This document shows, in pieces, positions 12,001 to 21,263 of a DNA stretch of 64,000 nucleotides. Within the stretch, counting starts at the first letter, position 1. Each line of letters starts with the position of its first letter. Where the stretch lies: contig LSRY02000044.1 of the NCBI GenBank assembly GCA_001643675.2, positions 124,001-188,000 on the forward strand, read 5' to 3'. A model generated the notes under the pieces. The model was given only the letters and a program-made list of their open reading frames with translations. It did not search any database and had not been told where the DNA came from. Made by a program: the position numbers and the translations under genes. The stretch is from Monocercomonoides exilis (Eukaryota > Preaxostyla > Oxymonadida > Polymastigidae).

Positions 12001-12184
12001 CACTCAAAACACACAGCAAATGTTTAGTCCTGCTCCTTCTGTTCCTTCGACTCAAAGTTATCCCTCGCATCCTTCGTTACCGCCTCCACCCCCAAAGCCT
12101 TCTCCATCTATTGCTTCTCCCTCAATTCCATCATTGACATCATATTATCTTCCTTCAAATGCTACAGGGACAACGCCACAATAA
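1..12184 (+). CDS. Giant ubiquitin-specific protease, USP9X/USP24/USP34-like (5' end outside window)
   Basis: The reading frame is open from base 2 to TAA at 12182-12184, over 4,000 codons, with no ATG that must be the start, so the N-terminus lies before the window. A ubiquitin-like stretch (SLRLRIADKLKVPP) lies near 285-430. The peptidase C19 domain spans about 3750-5220: Cys box GIRNNGSLCYMISV, QQDAVEFF motif, a zinc-binding CSSCGKK, LKRFQF, and His box GGHYYSFV followed by WLLFNDASV. Both the catalytic Cys and His are visible. Long alpha-helical flanks and Ser-rich linkers match the very large C19 enzymes of the USP9X/USP24/USP34 type, which remove ubiquitin from substrate proteins. The C-terminal 250 residues are Ser/Pro-rich and look disordered. 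No intron is needed inside the window. The family is confident; the exact orthologue is not. Confidence 0.93.
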   Translation, partial: SSSSSSSSPSLHLPQSLQAQLIRTENALLLLLHLIYACLPPATPFERIKQHTGDSTSAFGISFSASTALPDLHTYFRVGDYGLVEVVLTHADCIQSLRLRIADKLKVPPTDIKVNYGGTDYSFRKNLLFDYFGRENVEKLEIDVAVYDRKPPLDPHDPLAFPEKSYPPSFILSEGTEPQALFSSSAHLLTDLIDLTPGLMSLCRHLFFFFPPGEALRREIFRAKQGTDWTQIFCVSSIYSLYTQSQLQDEANALHISSSSSSQSSSSSSSSSSSSSLSSSSSSSSMSIKPEISQSKSKHQKPNSSLQASWQSKLEIALNEVEQLVNQTQPLTDFDMLDADVYKKLICFVNGPEYTPDDLQHWRFRFIESGGLSCLLSILINTPIQPELIPDEFMQSSSQALESHRLSSMPSSISSSMPSSMSSSSDNSAAASNNLNSSAINPYPHLPPRLLFLLMRIVFMFILNSSTSPSSVASVVAAQYPSFIRPPVLMEYVTTYALSQCPVSCICTTPEVAAHHTNEELLATTASLSSPISQIIVFFTRLLQLYALFACRLTMSNPFLSAHPTYTKLSSVSAGGSVQSQTAPNILSYSPFATKMRADKISEYSSITPINAEGELRESSSISMKELLSSWSGERNTLNTLLTETQEQFEALFQKPKTIAKTFAYYLWRNKEKSPNAAEGDINKERGIYVNSYQQGVNTQNYTFDEMRGNLSFITDRSNLFSNQFCGSNFSSLNKMFLRKKFLKKLNGKEAIPALAKTSTSSRFFDKLKSTQNLSVSRQLESSRIFGADEGENNFRQMNLDDLNMSSQDIHKFSLLPSREPTRITQRLGAQQNKDTKVNVKVDEFFSSLLPEEIAFRLIFAFLARYQVCLFPLLMKREGHPSLFLLLSGSGRAVHDEKPAEKEEGKQERDRRMEGAIQSLLNLLSSVPLAETDEFIADLQRAISSGNFEGFGENGISSSGYVVCSVLGKIAEELIPIECSSGFGAKMLERFFKVFMLALRAQPSLKARDGNPQYTFNSARFLTVFSHLFVDCEEIYDNYSSFEQQSSSSAAASLLIQKQSGELNASWLNRNALSSSMQIVPSVSSASFSDPSNPNSNLFARSADSSCSSLLTLASAVLVGLRMLEWDSNPDDAEMERSLREKEQYIKLVLGGSSYSQMSSASVALIPFIMSRILIDFGDKKCPMLPPYLMAQFSPSLRVVLLSLLVSLCRNDALPNSQIVLSMLVRLQGLENKRVFPTFNTNPSQTSKATLGYMGIRNNGSLCYMISVLIQLFMHPQFRLIVMKYSGEECGGWTSHKEEATNSHHSENRESLVHSHDMTSNFVHFDPNAPAYGSLSGRDQSTFFLKSSFNQNIPYQPAVTSQQLYSSTHFVSHFGMSSLRSSISSVATRHSNNQGNNEPPEFAKRRQKTWEELRSLFCVLDDASVEAAELNEFLSVFEMYDGVPLDPSVQQDAVEFFLCLMDQAQQHLKKMKAPDAVDRLFGGLSCEQRICEAGHVNTQADHWMTVGVEVLGYQSLEDSLRAHVEGDIVEDAICSSCGKKTKMAKRSLLQELPNTIVFGLKRFQFDRTRQRFVKVNDHFEFPLTDLDIGPFMKEVVNETEKGIRDSEMYSQITRAIEFSKKNSPDNPHSHPFFVNGTAKRDFPELNRSSDYYKYELVGVICHDGGAEGGHYYSFVKERCAPNRWLLFNDASVKEIDPSCLAEFCFGGIGDDQELQKIYEGGAISLDALYKSYSAFMLFYQRKNPQDDWAKEKQEKKKHDGLYNQLLRKSGRLTHDELIKLPFPPSFPLDTLSEICNPSMNMAGSSSLLSMEQLALSPQLLSMSPMFTSYSSSQATLIHNSQILSNRTIRILSEMNRGKLLFNKEFFSFVQTMYYFLDCPHFVDSLQNATKINENASAGGAPTEAEQTQIAPLQQMSQYFLCFVWPSFVFHTMGHSRNISERFDEWIVQLERIMLCSSQVASSWVNLQIKQMKKDFTKEAQKLMKMESESSATALELLASSSPRQKCDSSSVLKAYLFYANNEKLQRGFLRVMLCALKGVAWIVENAISGYNETSGDGFSSNTTSIEEIINRSPQYIKDIIGILHSFFMSLLLSLSGMQKKFRSLTAFFLLVRDCCACSPLLATIILGCGFPQRCFDLLCPTEAPHFGWSEKTAVVQSRDGSVDSVDENVPPFVISQSAALGNDANSSSSSSSALPSQKDSNRTAVNLGPYGSQATTVVAAQSMLLALNACFLNAYSSTSSECIRILGLKHSNEVMILEKSEEDEDEEDKEATAFEERKKHQEQQMSDPNEFANLQHSNEKISLLNAACKLQNSDVDIESNEYNHFVSASYLRKLLMMTQRWNRHVSLFLCLSSYVPSVLPADCQSESEEFSKASNSLEHTLSCLLSLISSSRQNKELMEDSVSMFFDLITMQTFDASSNKYSSDYLPAQPFDDIRKRKMIQFLQFVAQDDVIKEEATISTCLTALNWYLRRSKPLALFIGTGADDCENKGYAFRLILHCAIRIQSKPLRELAVRIIRFACVLDERDVCLMKPRYWLASDAPHPFELPLPRVSEYLAKAPFSYRINCFPLLSFNGDLRLGVQRVDGEAVLTARSIEERELKKIQLFNISSFLLGKPLILLRDGKLPKLTDIKREEDTMELDSLYIPLFPGEAFCYDWTIDMQPHQLAPHRIPRYEFNENSIGLFSYAKWDDPYPNRAFISSFMSEERKDTPHPTSSQYLFVEDALKSEKNEMDQNAGRIKIKKKSKNDENELAIQREEGFATVKKHSQATLLGVMIEMVESQFNSELSHLLEFPWATVKEGEMHNDAQSGGQQNHTSSFGDTAGLAFQKASFPSPLSLPFSTPKGKEDKILTTDLTKFSLDSFFALFNWLLMTKTLEESSSGCSSACSSVAACSSSSASSEKVLSQPLLSLVDPNQFSENFCRVLVEVAGFTTTDYMRRTDLNRLAAIRFISRIAVHAPISERLWKCLMDQQSLLYPLDLPKDKIKDLRMKMFCDELCYSFFSMVLLLCERNRKGYEQLFSSFVALGTARSILLDKNTFLRSSPLLAILIAQFCCFAPLNHYYLCDLLFDEKDEIPLNSELAASIFHLLYFPRLLLPNNFNQLLQSNPLLLYRTNKIKCLFDLCNTPFKPFPFPRNCFLSLHSLTFVESSSPSAQKQEQSRKSGTVAAVMNDESIEAESKVSQMMFSSMKSGLTLESIGKRQMSLINMCISFMKLDEHITSTVSLIRISNEWIDDSFLRKMDYQHLPLTLALDVVDAFITDWFRDGIAGSTYDLSAVLAKEYNSIFGTYSPIEGERTKQLRSFEEDSTDALDAGSAEWSVQKSGFTTPHSNFKSQEEIVLYLNTIEHAVYFLSTLTCCAFPLCVRVKALRLIVMLLPMMKEVENLCDEHLLDALLVSFNSIYTNGAKSERSLSGGTFMSTYAREQNSPNPAACDRSNIFFANCLLTNMILEFSPGSEDCIPFSYLYTSRNVSQRNASSSSSSSSSSFVAPSVNNALAELFWRWQLFLVLSVLHLCTNVCIALDGMHAQFETVTPSQKPAVICPPQFDQPQTELDRRFWLRIKMMRLTEVTLFGLFHTHPITTIVGPVPWNPLFENITDFVHYPIKCVSDHIINRLFEVLSFSMSVFGAGSEQCYAPATALFDPLLNHLMMRHPSILAKAIQENTIFNLFSKYVSQVVAFTPTETSSYLQKAFARNLEDVLKEINNNTSSLSPVRAYSHQHSQSFYSSIQILKLFNPSILPVKAIVDAHFGDLSNAVGVLSKALASYPTEIREESREDTANIKKEIEDAKKVLAEFAAVCPSSFVPQNSTFSAQKSEYPFASSSSQQNFAFNSTFQQIPGNVQHSYQTAYPSSSVAVTPSSASPMFLQQPGSVVELPPPFSFGGRAETSSTPSTSSSQLSSSMMPPPNKGSPSSTEAPFSRLPANTHSGAGSSRIGERKVLPQAHKQSASSSSSLRKSQVLSKPKTPITFKAFNPLENTSSNSISRAAPPTTFSGSSLAPLTTQNTQQMFSPAPSVPSTQSYPSHPSLPPPPPKPSPSIASPSIPSLTSYYLPSNATGTTPQ

Positions 12185-14311
12185 AAATTACCAAACATAC
12201 AATTTGTTCAAATGGATTCCCAGAAAGATAATGCTCGTTGAATTGCTCAAAATAAAACTCAGAAGAATTATAAAGTTACAACAATCTTCATCATTGAAAG
12301 TGATCTTATTTTATTTTTTTTACACAAGTTTTCAAACGATAATAATTGAGGTTTATTTTTCATTAAAAAAAGCTTTTATGTTGATTTTTGAATTTTGTTT
12401 TGTTATGTTTTGGAAGTTTTGCATTTTTATTATTTGTATTAGAATTCAGTGGCAATTAATATCACAATAATCATTTTGAGGCTGCATTTTACAAGTTTCT
12501 TTTTTCTTGTTAGGAAATATGAAAATCAAGAGCATTTCTTAGAAGACAAATAATGTTTAAACATAACCAAAATGCACAATTACTATTTAATAAACTTCAA
12601 TGAAAAATCTTTGATAACTGTGTTGCATGGTAGTCATTTCTTGCATCATCAAACAAACAGTTCTAGCCCATAAATAAAGGATTAATACACAAAAATTATT
12701 CGTTACGGCAGATTATAACTTCAATAAATAATAAACTTTATTTTTTTTTTTTTTTTCTATGAAAAAAGGCAAAGACAAATCAATTCTTTACAGAAAAACA
12801 GCAAATCCAAACATAAAGTCCAATATTTCATTGATGAAAAACTCATTTAATCTGAAAAAATTGGCTTTTGAAATATTTCAAAGGCGAAATATTTCAAAAG
12901 CCTGCTTCTTTCTCTTCCCAATCGGAAAATTCAAAGGAAATTTTGCCTGTTTCTCTAATTCGTTCTCTCTTTCTTCTATTCATGTGAATGCATAAGAGGA
13001 TGATGAGGATGACACAATAAATAGGAAAAGAAAAGAAGAAGATGATTCTTTCTATTTTCTCTCTTCTCAGCAGTTCAATGGAAAAAGGAAATGAATTTAA
13101 TTCTCATAGATCAGCCAGATTGTCATTCCTTTAAAGCTCTTCCTGCACTTCCGATTAAGACGATGAAGGAGGTTGTGCAAGAAGAAGGTTGATGTATTTG
13201 ATGTGCACTTAATGATGAAGAAGAAGTAATCCTTTTCCTTTCAATCATATCCTTGTTGCCTTTGAGGATATGTTAATGAGTGAACATAAATCCATCTCCT
13301 CTTCCAAAACGTTGATGATGAACGACGATCCAAAAACATTCGAAAGAATTGTTTCAATAACATCTTCTCCATTTTGTGCTCCATTATCATCAATGCTGCT
13401 TGTTCTTTTCCTCTTTAATGTTGATCCAATCTAAAAACAGCCTTCATCCTGATTTTTCTTTCTCATTTTCCCTTCTTCCTTTATCCAAAAGAAATTCTCC
13501 CTGCAAATAGAAATCCGTCAGGCATTTCTCAAATAACTTCCAAAACCCAAAAATATGAAAAAATTAAATAACAAATTCATTTTTAATGAAAAGATTCGAA
13601 TAAGACAGAGTTTATCACATACCAATCGCAAATTGCATTCATACCTTGCAACCCCTTTGTGTTAACAAAATATGTCCATTTTCACTCATTTCACATTTTA
13701 TCCTTTTTTCTTTGAACTGAAATTCCTCTCTATCTGCGAGATAAGCTCATCAAAAGCCCAACCCAAATGCTCGAATAACCTTGTTCCATGCATCCCTTCT
13801 CTTTTGTGAAAAGTGTCCATTTCAGCCAATCGAGGCAAAAACAATCATTTCTTTCAAAACATCGAAAATCGCTTCAAATAAAAATATCACAAATAATCCA
13901 CAAATAGACATACATTTATATCTGGTGCAGGATTACAAAACTTTCAGCACTCATACCTCTTCCATTCATCTGTTTTCATCAATCTTCACATCATTCATTT
14001 CTTTCCCAATTGCCTTTTCTCATGAAAATACAGCCATCAAAATTATATGCTCCAAATCATGTGTTGTTCCATCTCAGAGGCAGATATCGCTGGACGGAGG
14101 GTGACGGCTGAAATATCAGTACATCAACAAAAATGGATGAATCATTCTCTATTATTCATCGGATCATAAATAAATGTTGAAAAACAACAAAGGAGAATAT
14201 TTATTTTCATATGAAAATATGATACTCATCAAAAGTTGAATGATATTTTTTTGTTTGAAGTGCCCATATTAGTCTGTGATAGAAAAAAGAAAAGAAAGCA
14301 GTTGGAGAGGC
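12185..14311. other. AT-rich intergenic region without a supported gene
   Basis: No frame here has convincing coding character or a domain. A short open stretch at about 13103-13191 (+) reads like protein for 30 codons and then stops; it may be a remnant. The frame at 13781-14104 is AT-driven and not supported. The region should hold the 3' UTR of the upstream protease and the promoter of the downstream surface gene, but I see no defined signal. Confidence 0.6.
12863..12902. repeat. Perfect 17-bp inverted repeat (hairpin)
   Basis: The two arms GGCTTTTGAAATATTTC and its exact reverse complement are separated by six bases (AAAGGC). It lies about 680 bp after the stop codon of the giant protease. 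It could be a small foldback relic or a structured element; no function can be assigned. Confidence 0.85.
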
Positions 14312-17300
14312 ATGGTATTGGGGCTGTCAGGAATATTATATTGTGTGTGGATAATTAGTGTGGGGTGCGTGTGCAAGGGTGCCACAAGTGGTGGAGCAGG
14401 ATTTGTTGAGGAATCAGGGAAAGAAGGAGAATTGGATTATCCTGAAGGCACATGGCGAGAGAAGGCTCAAAACAACAAAATTGGAGATGAGAATTTGCTT
14501 GACACACATATTGAAGGAAAAGAAGGTGGAGTGGGAGAGACCAGGAAAGAAGAGAGAATGATGAAGAAATGCACAAAACAATGGAATGAAGAAAGTGGAG
14601 AGATTGGGAAAGTCCAAAAATGGGGTTTTTGTGAAGAGTGGAAAATGTGGGGAAAGGGGGGTGTGTGTGGTGGGAGTGGGGTTGAGGGAAGTGTTGTTGG
14701 GGTCAATTCATCACTGAAACTGAATTCATTGGGATTGAGGGAAATGGGTGGGGAGAGTGTGCTCAGGGCATCGGATGGAAGTTCTGTTGATGTGAGTGGA
14801 TGTGTGATTGGAGTTGAGAGAGAGACACACCCCTTTGATTTGTGTGGGAGCTGTGGATTGTTCACCAACATTTCCTTCAGATCGTCTTCAACTTCGTCTT
14901 CAACCTCGACTGAACAGATATTTCCTCCACTTTTCTCTTCAAAAGCAGTGGAAGGAGAGATTTCAGAGAAATGCCATGTTTCTGTTTGCTCTTCCCATTT
15001 CTCATCATTTTGTGTGTCTTCAGCCCCATTCATCTCATCGCACTTTGTGTGTCTTTCCCAATTGGAATTCTTCAACATCTCCACAGATCCATTGAAAACA
15101 ACACATCTGGGTGAAGGGCCGAGCCAAACCTCGTTTCTGATGAGTGGATGCGCATTTTCGTCAGTGTGGGATGTTTATGATGGGGGCATCGTCTCCTCAC
15201 TGAACAGCCCATCATCTTCCTTGGCTGCCTCGAACATCTCGTTTGTCAGGTGCTATCGCACTCAGAATGTTGCAATCAATGGGAGTGAAGGGAATCTTTC
15301 GAAACCAGGGAGACAAAATCAGACAGATGATGGAGAAAATTCATTCACTTGGTGTGTGTGGAATGGCACAAAAACAACTGGGACAAGTATTTCTTATTCA
15401 GATGGAACTTCAAATGGTGGAGCGATTTACATGTATAACAAGGCATCGGGAAGTCTTTCAGTGAAATTTTGTTCGTTCAATGACTGCACTGCATATTGGG
15501 ATGGTGGAGGAATTATGTGCTATTCAATCAATTCAGTCAAGATCGAGAACAGCTCATTCAATGCTTGTACCGCAAAAAATTATTATGGAGGAGGAATATT
15601 TGCTGAATCAATTTCATCATGTGTCAGGATCAGTGATTGTGAATTCCAGAACTGTAAAGCAAGCGGTCATGGAGGAGGACTTTATCTATATACTTTTGAT
15701 GCTTCAGGATCTTCATGTATTGGAACGGAAAGTGGGAAAGGGGAGAGTGCTTGTGTGTTTGAGTGTTTCTTCACTTCGTGTTCTCTAACAGATACAAGTG
15801 GTGGAGGGATGTATTGTGTTAATGTTCAGGCTGCATTCAAAATGAGGAGCCTACAGTTTATTTCGTGCAACGCAACATCAACTGGCGGAGGATTGTACTT
15901 TTATACATCTCAAACAACATCCCCGGCCAACAACATTTATTGCTATTTTCTCTTCTTCCACGATTGCAGTTGCAGTAATTCCACTCCATATGGCTACGAT
16001 GTGTATATTTTAGATTATTACAATCTCTTTTCGTCTGACAACCCGTTCTATGAATCATATACAACGAATACAAATGAGAAGAGAGTGTGCCGTTATTATA
16101 AATCTGGAAGTTGGTATTATCAGCACACAGAAAAGAAGAATTGGCTGAAGGATGGAAAGTTATTATTTGTTGGAGAGAACGGAAATGATTCGAATGAATT
16201 ATGCGGAATGAATGAGACAAAGCCTTGTAAAACGATTGGGCATTCTGTGAATAAATGCAATGATGTTAGTTTCGGAATTTCAGTACTGAACGGGAGGCAT
16301 GGAAGCGAAGTCACGATGATCAGTATTGGGGAAAAGAAGATAACAATAACAGGGAGAGGGAAGGAGGTGAGTGTGATTGGGACAAGTGCGCTTTCGACTT
16401 CTTCGTCAATGCTGTTTAGCATATCTTCTGGCCAACTGAAGGTGGGGCATGTGGGGATCGATCACAACGCGACAAGAAGCCCATCGCCGAGTGTGTTTGT
16501 GGTGTCTGTGGGGAGCGGGACTCTTTCACTGGAAGATGTGGTGATCGACTCTTCGACACCAGGAGGGAGTGTTATATCAGCATCTGTGTTTGAAGTGATG
16601 CTGAGGCAGTTGAAGACGATTGATGTGGAGATTGAAAATATGAAAATGAGTCAACCTTTGTTCTCTGAACCATTATCAACAGGATCGGCATCAGGAGAGT
16701 GTTTTGGAGAATGTAACAATTCGAAATGTGAATCGTACAGGAGGAGATGGAGTGGTTGTGGCAAAGAGTGTGAAGGGAGGAGAGACATTTGTGGTGTGGA
16801 ATACAACAATGGAAGGATGTGAGTGTGCGAATGGGAATGGAGGGGGGATAAAAGTTGAGTTGGAAGATACAACAAGCAAAGTTAGAATTGGAACATCAAC
16901 ATCGCACAGTGGAGGAACAACAACATTTAATCAATGCAAGTGCAATGAATTTGGAGGAGGGATATTTCTTTCTTTGATGGATGCAAATGCATTGTTTGAG
17001 TTGTCAGATACTCTTGTATTTGAGAGAAATGAGGCAAAATATGGGAGGAATATGTTCATTTCTACGTCTGATCTGAACAAAACTGTGACAAATGAGTCAT
17101 TCAAGTTTGATTATTCATCAATGAAGGATGATAAGACTCTGTTTGTGGGGAGTGATGATTTTCATTCAAACAAAGATTTGTTCATGTTTCTGATTCCATA
17201 CAGCTCAACTGAGATATTTGTCTCATCTGAAGGATATGATGTGGCGCGTTGTGGAAGTGAGGAAGAACCATGTCAATCAATGTGGAAAGGGATGGGAAAC

Positions 17301-20300
17301 ATAAAAGAAGGAGATGAAATGAAAACAATTCATATTGAAGGATCAACCGTTATTCTAGATTCTTTCAATGTTTCCAATTATCAGATCAAAAAGGGTGTGA
17401 AGATGGGAGAAGAGAATGTGAAAGCAACATTGAATTTTGAAAAGGCAATTGGAGGCCAACTGGAATATTTTATGGAAAATGATATTTATCTTGAATTGAC
17501 AAACATCCAACTTCAATTAACATCTGGATTTGACAACTCAGCCAAAACAATTATTTCGAATATAAATGGAGAATTGGTGATAACTGGATGCTCATTCCAT
17601 TCAGAAGCAGGAGTGAACAATGGATTTGATTGTCCATTTGTAAATGCGATTGGAGGAAGTATGGAAGTGAATGATTTGTCGATTGAATCGTGCAATGTTG
17701 GAAACAATATTTTTGTCATTCATGATACTGGAATTACTTGCCATTTTGTGAATGTTCAAGTGGAATCGTTGAATGAAAGCAGAGGATGCGTATTATCAAT
17801 CAAGAAATCTGAACAAGGATTGAAGATAAATGAAGTGGGTGAGGAAATGAGTCTCAACATTGATAATTCAACATTTTCAGGAGTGAAGAGAAGTGACAAT
17901 GGACCAAGCATTTTGGAATCAAAGAGTGAGAAAAAGATTTGTTTGGTTGTGAATGAGAGCAACATCACAGAAGACAAAGCAGAAACAAGTGAAAAAGGAG
18001 GGGCAATATTCTTCACATTGGGTGCATCAGGATCAATGAAGATGATTGAGTCCGAAGTCAGTCAATGCAGCTGCACCAATGGAAAAGGAGGAGGGGTGTA
18101 TTTGATGACAAAAGAACGAGGGGAATTAAATTTCATATTTATGGGGATGAAATTCAGTTCAAATACAGCAAGAGTGGGAAACGATATCTTCATTGAATGC
18201 TTCAATATCACATCGCAGATCAATGAAAGGCAATTCCAGTTTGATCTTCGAAAAGACAACTTCAATCGATTCAATGCAATATATGGAATTGATAGTTGTG
18301 AATATCCTAATGATACGAATCTGATTGGATTTATTACGATCCATCAGAGCGACACAATCATTGTGAGAAGTGTAAATGGATCGAATGACAGACAATGTGG
18401 AACAAACACACTTCCATGCTATTCAGTTGAACGGGGTCTGATGCATCTGACATCTGAATATGTGAGTCTATTGTATGTTGACACAGAGAGTGTGATTGGT
18501 GGAGAAATAAATCTGGAGGAAATGAGTTTGAGTTCGAAGAGCAGAGAAATGTGTGAAGTTGAAGTGAAATCAGAGATTGAAAGAATGAGAGAGACATTGG
18601 TAACAACAACAGGGACAGTCTCGTTGGTGAGAGTGAATTTTGTGTTTAATTCGAATTTCATCTCTTCACATGAATCACTGATATCACCAGAGAGAGGTAT
18701 TCTTGAAATTATGAATTGTTCATTCAGTTTAATACAATCTAATGAAGAAGGAAATATAGAATTAGCAAACATTCCATTTCACATCATTAATACGGCAGAA
18801 GGAGAATTACAACTTGATGGATGCGCAATATCAAATCTCATTCTTCATGAATCAGCATTATCTCTATCATCATCACTTTCATCAGTGATTTATTTGTTTG
18901 AGATATTCAATTCAACAATTAAAACTTCTCTGATAGATATTAATGAATGTGGGCAATTGAATATGGAAAAGTTTCATTCAGAAAATATCACAGTTGAAGG
19001 AAATGAAGAATCATTAATATCTTGCCTGTCAATGAAAAAGACAATTCAGTTAGCAAATTGCACAATAGGTGGAGTCGGTTCAAAGACTACAAAAGGAAAA
19101 TTGATGAAATTGGAGAATTGCACAGATGTGAAAATGGACAGTTGCATTTTTGATGGGAATTCAAAGGAAAGAAATGAGCAGAATCTGAAAGCAGAAGAAG
19201 AGATTTGCAGATGGGAAGGTTCTCTTGTGGATGTTGTGAAGAGTTCTGTTTTGATGAAAGACACAACAATATCGAATTCACCAGAAGGTGGTATTACGAT
19301 GAGTGAAGGAAGTGTGATAATTGAGAAAGGAGAATTTTTGAATAACAATCCACCAATCGATGGATATCCATCAGCGCGAAGGAATGTGATCTGTTCAGAT
19401 TCAGGAACATTGAATGCGATGAGTTTGAAAGGAGGAGATGGATTGAAGGATAACTCATCTCTTTGGATGTTGAACGATGGGTGCAGTTTTGAAGGGATTG
19501 TTTCAGAAAGGGATTCATCATTCTTTATTCCTGTACTGGAAAGTGTGGAAACAGAAGAAGAGACAGATAGAATGAAGCTAATATTCAAAGGAATGCTTCT
19601 TATTCCATGCAATCTGTCATTCTCAGTTGTGAAGAGGAAGGGAGAAGAGAAAGAGATTGAAAAACATGATTTTGATTCAAATAGATTCTTGTCAGAAAGA
19701 GAAGTTGAGGGAAGTGTGGGAAAAGATCTCATCAGCAGTTGTGAAAATGATGTTGAAGTGAGCGTGCATATTTTGTTTGGCAACACAGAATCTCCTTCAT
19801 CGACACAGCCATTCATTCTGAAGAATGCAAGTGAAGCAAAGGCGAATGGAGATGAAAGAATTGTTGAAGGAGGAAGCAAAACAGTGCCTTATTGGATTAT
19901 CATTGTTGTTGTATTTGCAGTTTTGTTTTTGATTGTTCTCATCGCCCTTGTTGTGTTCATTGCCAGATGGAGAAATTCAAAAGAAGAAGCGAAAAAATAC
20001 AAGGAGATTGTGAATGACAACATCAGAAAAGATCCGAAGCTGATTGAGATGGTGACGATGGAGATGTCACCAGAGGCGCAGTGGAGGAGAGAAGAGATGA
20101 ATAATGAAGAGAATGCAAAGAAGAGGGTGTATGAAAAGAAGATGGTGCATTCGGAGTCAGAAGAGTATTTGTTGGCTGAGAGTGGATCGACAGAATATAT
20201 TCTTGGAAGGGATTCGGGCAAGATTCCTGAATGGGCACTGGAGAAAGAAGAAGAAGAAGAGATAAGGAAGAGAACACCATCACCTTCAATCTCATCCACA

Positions 20301-21263
20301 GACACAAACACAACATTTGTGAGGATGGACGATCTGTGTCCGACCACCTCATCGATATCGAATTTGGTGGATGCAATGGCCTGCTCCTCTCCTCATGAGA
20401 AACTGATTGTGGACTTGAGCGATTCATTGTTCATGCTGCTGCATGGGAGGAATAAGACAAAGGAGATGACGATAGGCACTCTTCAAGAGAGGGAGCAAAC
20501 AGCTTCCCAGATCCTGTTCTGGGTGGCTAATCTCTCACTCCACTCGTTTGATGAAATGGAAGTTCCACTTTCCTCTCTTTCCAATCTGAGTCCGCACATT
20601 GTTCTCTTCTCAGAACACATGGTGATCTGCATCGTGATGCATTCGGACTGCTCGTCAGATGATGATTCAGATTCATCATCGATCTCATCATCAACAGTTG
20701 TGACATCTGCCAGCGATGATGATGATGATTATGATGATGATAGTGACTCTCTTCCCTCATCAGCGTTTGAGGATGAAGATGATTACAAAAAAGAGTGTTT
20801 AAGATGGATGGCACCAGAGCTGCAGATGAACAAGAAGATGGGGGCAACAAAGAGCTCAGTGGCATTCTCGATTGGGATGATGCTGTGGGAGTGTCTGACA
20901 CTGGAGATTCCGTTTGGGGAGTATGAGGCAGCGATTGCAGGAGACAAGATCGTAAATGGGGAGAGACCGAGGATGGGGGAAGAGCAGTCGAGCCTTGAAG
21001 AGGTGGTGAAGGAGTGCCTGTCGGGTGAGGCAGGGCTGCGGCCGACACTGGGAGATTTGAAGCGGGAGTTTCTTGGGCACTTTCCGAAAGAAGCGCTGAT
21101 AATGACAGTTTCAGATGCAGTTGCGATTCAGTCGTTGATGTATTGCGAAGCGAATGGACAGGATGATAAGGGTGAGGATAATAATGATAATGATGAAGTT
21201 GATGAGGATGATGAGGAAGGTTACGATGAGGGAAGCACCAGCAGCAGTTGCAGTTTGAAATAA
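14312..21263 (+). CDS. Beta-helix surface protein with membrane span and pseudokinase tail, split by a 2-base deletion
   Basis: The likely start is ATG 14312, which opens a signal peptide (MVLGLSGILYCVWIISVG); the frame is also open upstream of it but without ATG. The ectodomain carries Gly-Gly and Ser-Phe-Asn-x-Cys repeats (GGAIYMYN, GGGIMCYS, SFNACTAKNYYGGG) typical of right-handed parallel beta-helix proteins of the Pmp/pectate-lyase-like kind. The first frame runs to about 16697, the second from about 16704 to TAA 21261-21263. The paralogue at 23.7-25.3 kb has GGAGAGAGTG where this copy has GGAGAGTG, so one AG unit is missing. A membrane span (WIIIVVVFAVLFLIVLIALV) lies at about 19890-19970. 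The tail holds a kinase-like C-lobe (RWMAPE, FSIGMMLWECLT, LRPTLGDLKREF), but an acidic Ser/Asp insert stands where the catalytic HRD and DFG motifs belong, so it is probably inactive. Without the deletion it is about 2,316 residues. Confidence 0.82.
16693..16706 (+). other. Site of 2-base (AG) deletion and frameshift in the surface-protein gene
   Basis: The upstream frame ends its homology at SGE and drifts into an unrelated sequence. The downstream frame resumes family homology at ENVTIRNVNRT. The minus-strand paralogue reads through this junction in one frame as SGESVLANLTIRNVNRT. The difference is one dinucleotide in a short AG run, so either real mutation or a sequencing slip is possible. 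Confidence 0.8.

Noticed and set aside
12759-12995. 78-codon frame after the protease gene
   Set aside because: AT-driven composition, no domain, and it contains the perfect hairpin; nothing supports coding.
13781-14104. 107-codon frame upstream of the surface-protein gene
   Set aside because: Ser/Thr/Phe/Ile composition is that of AT-rich non-coding DNA, with no signal or family.
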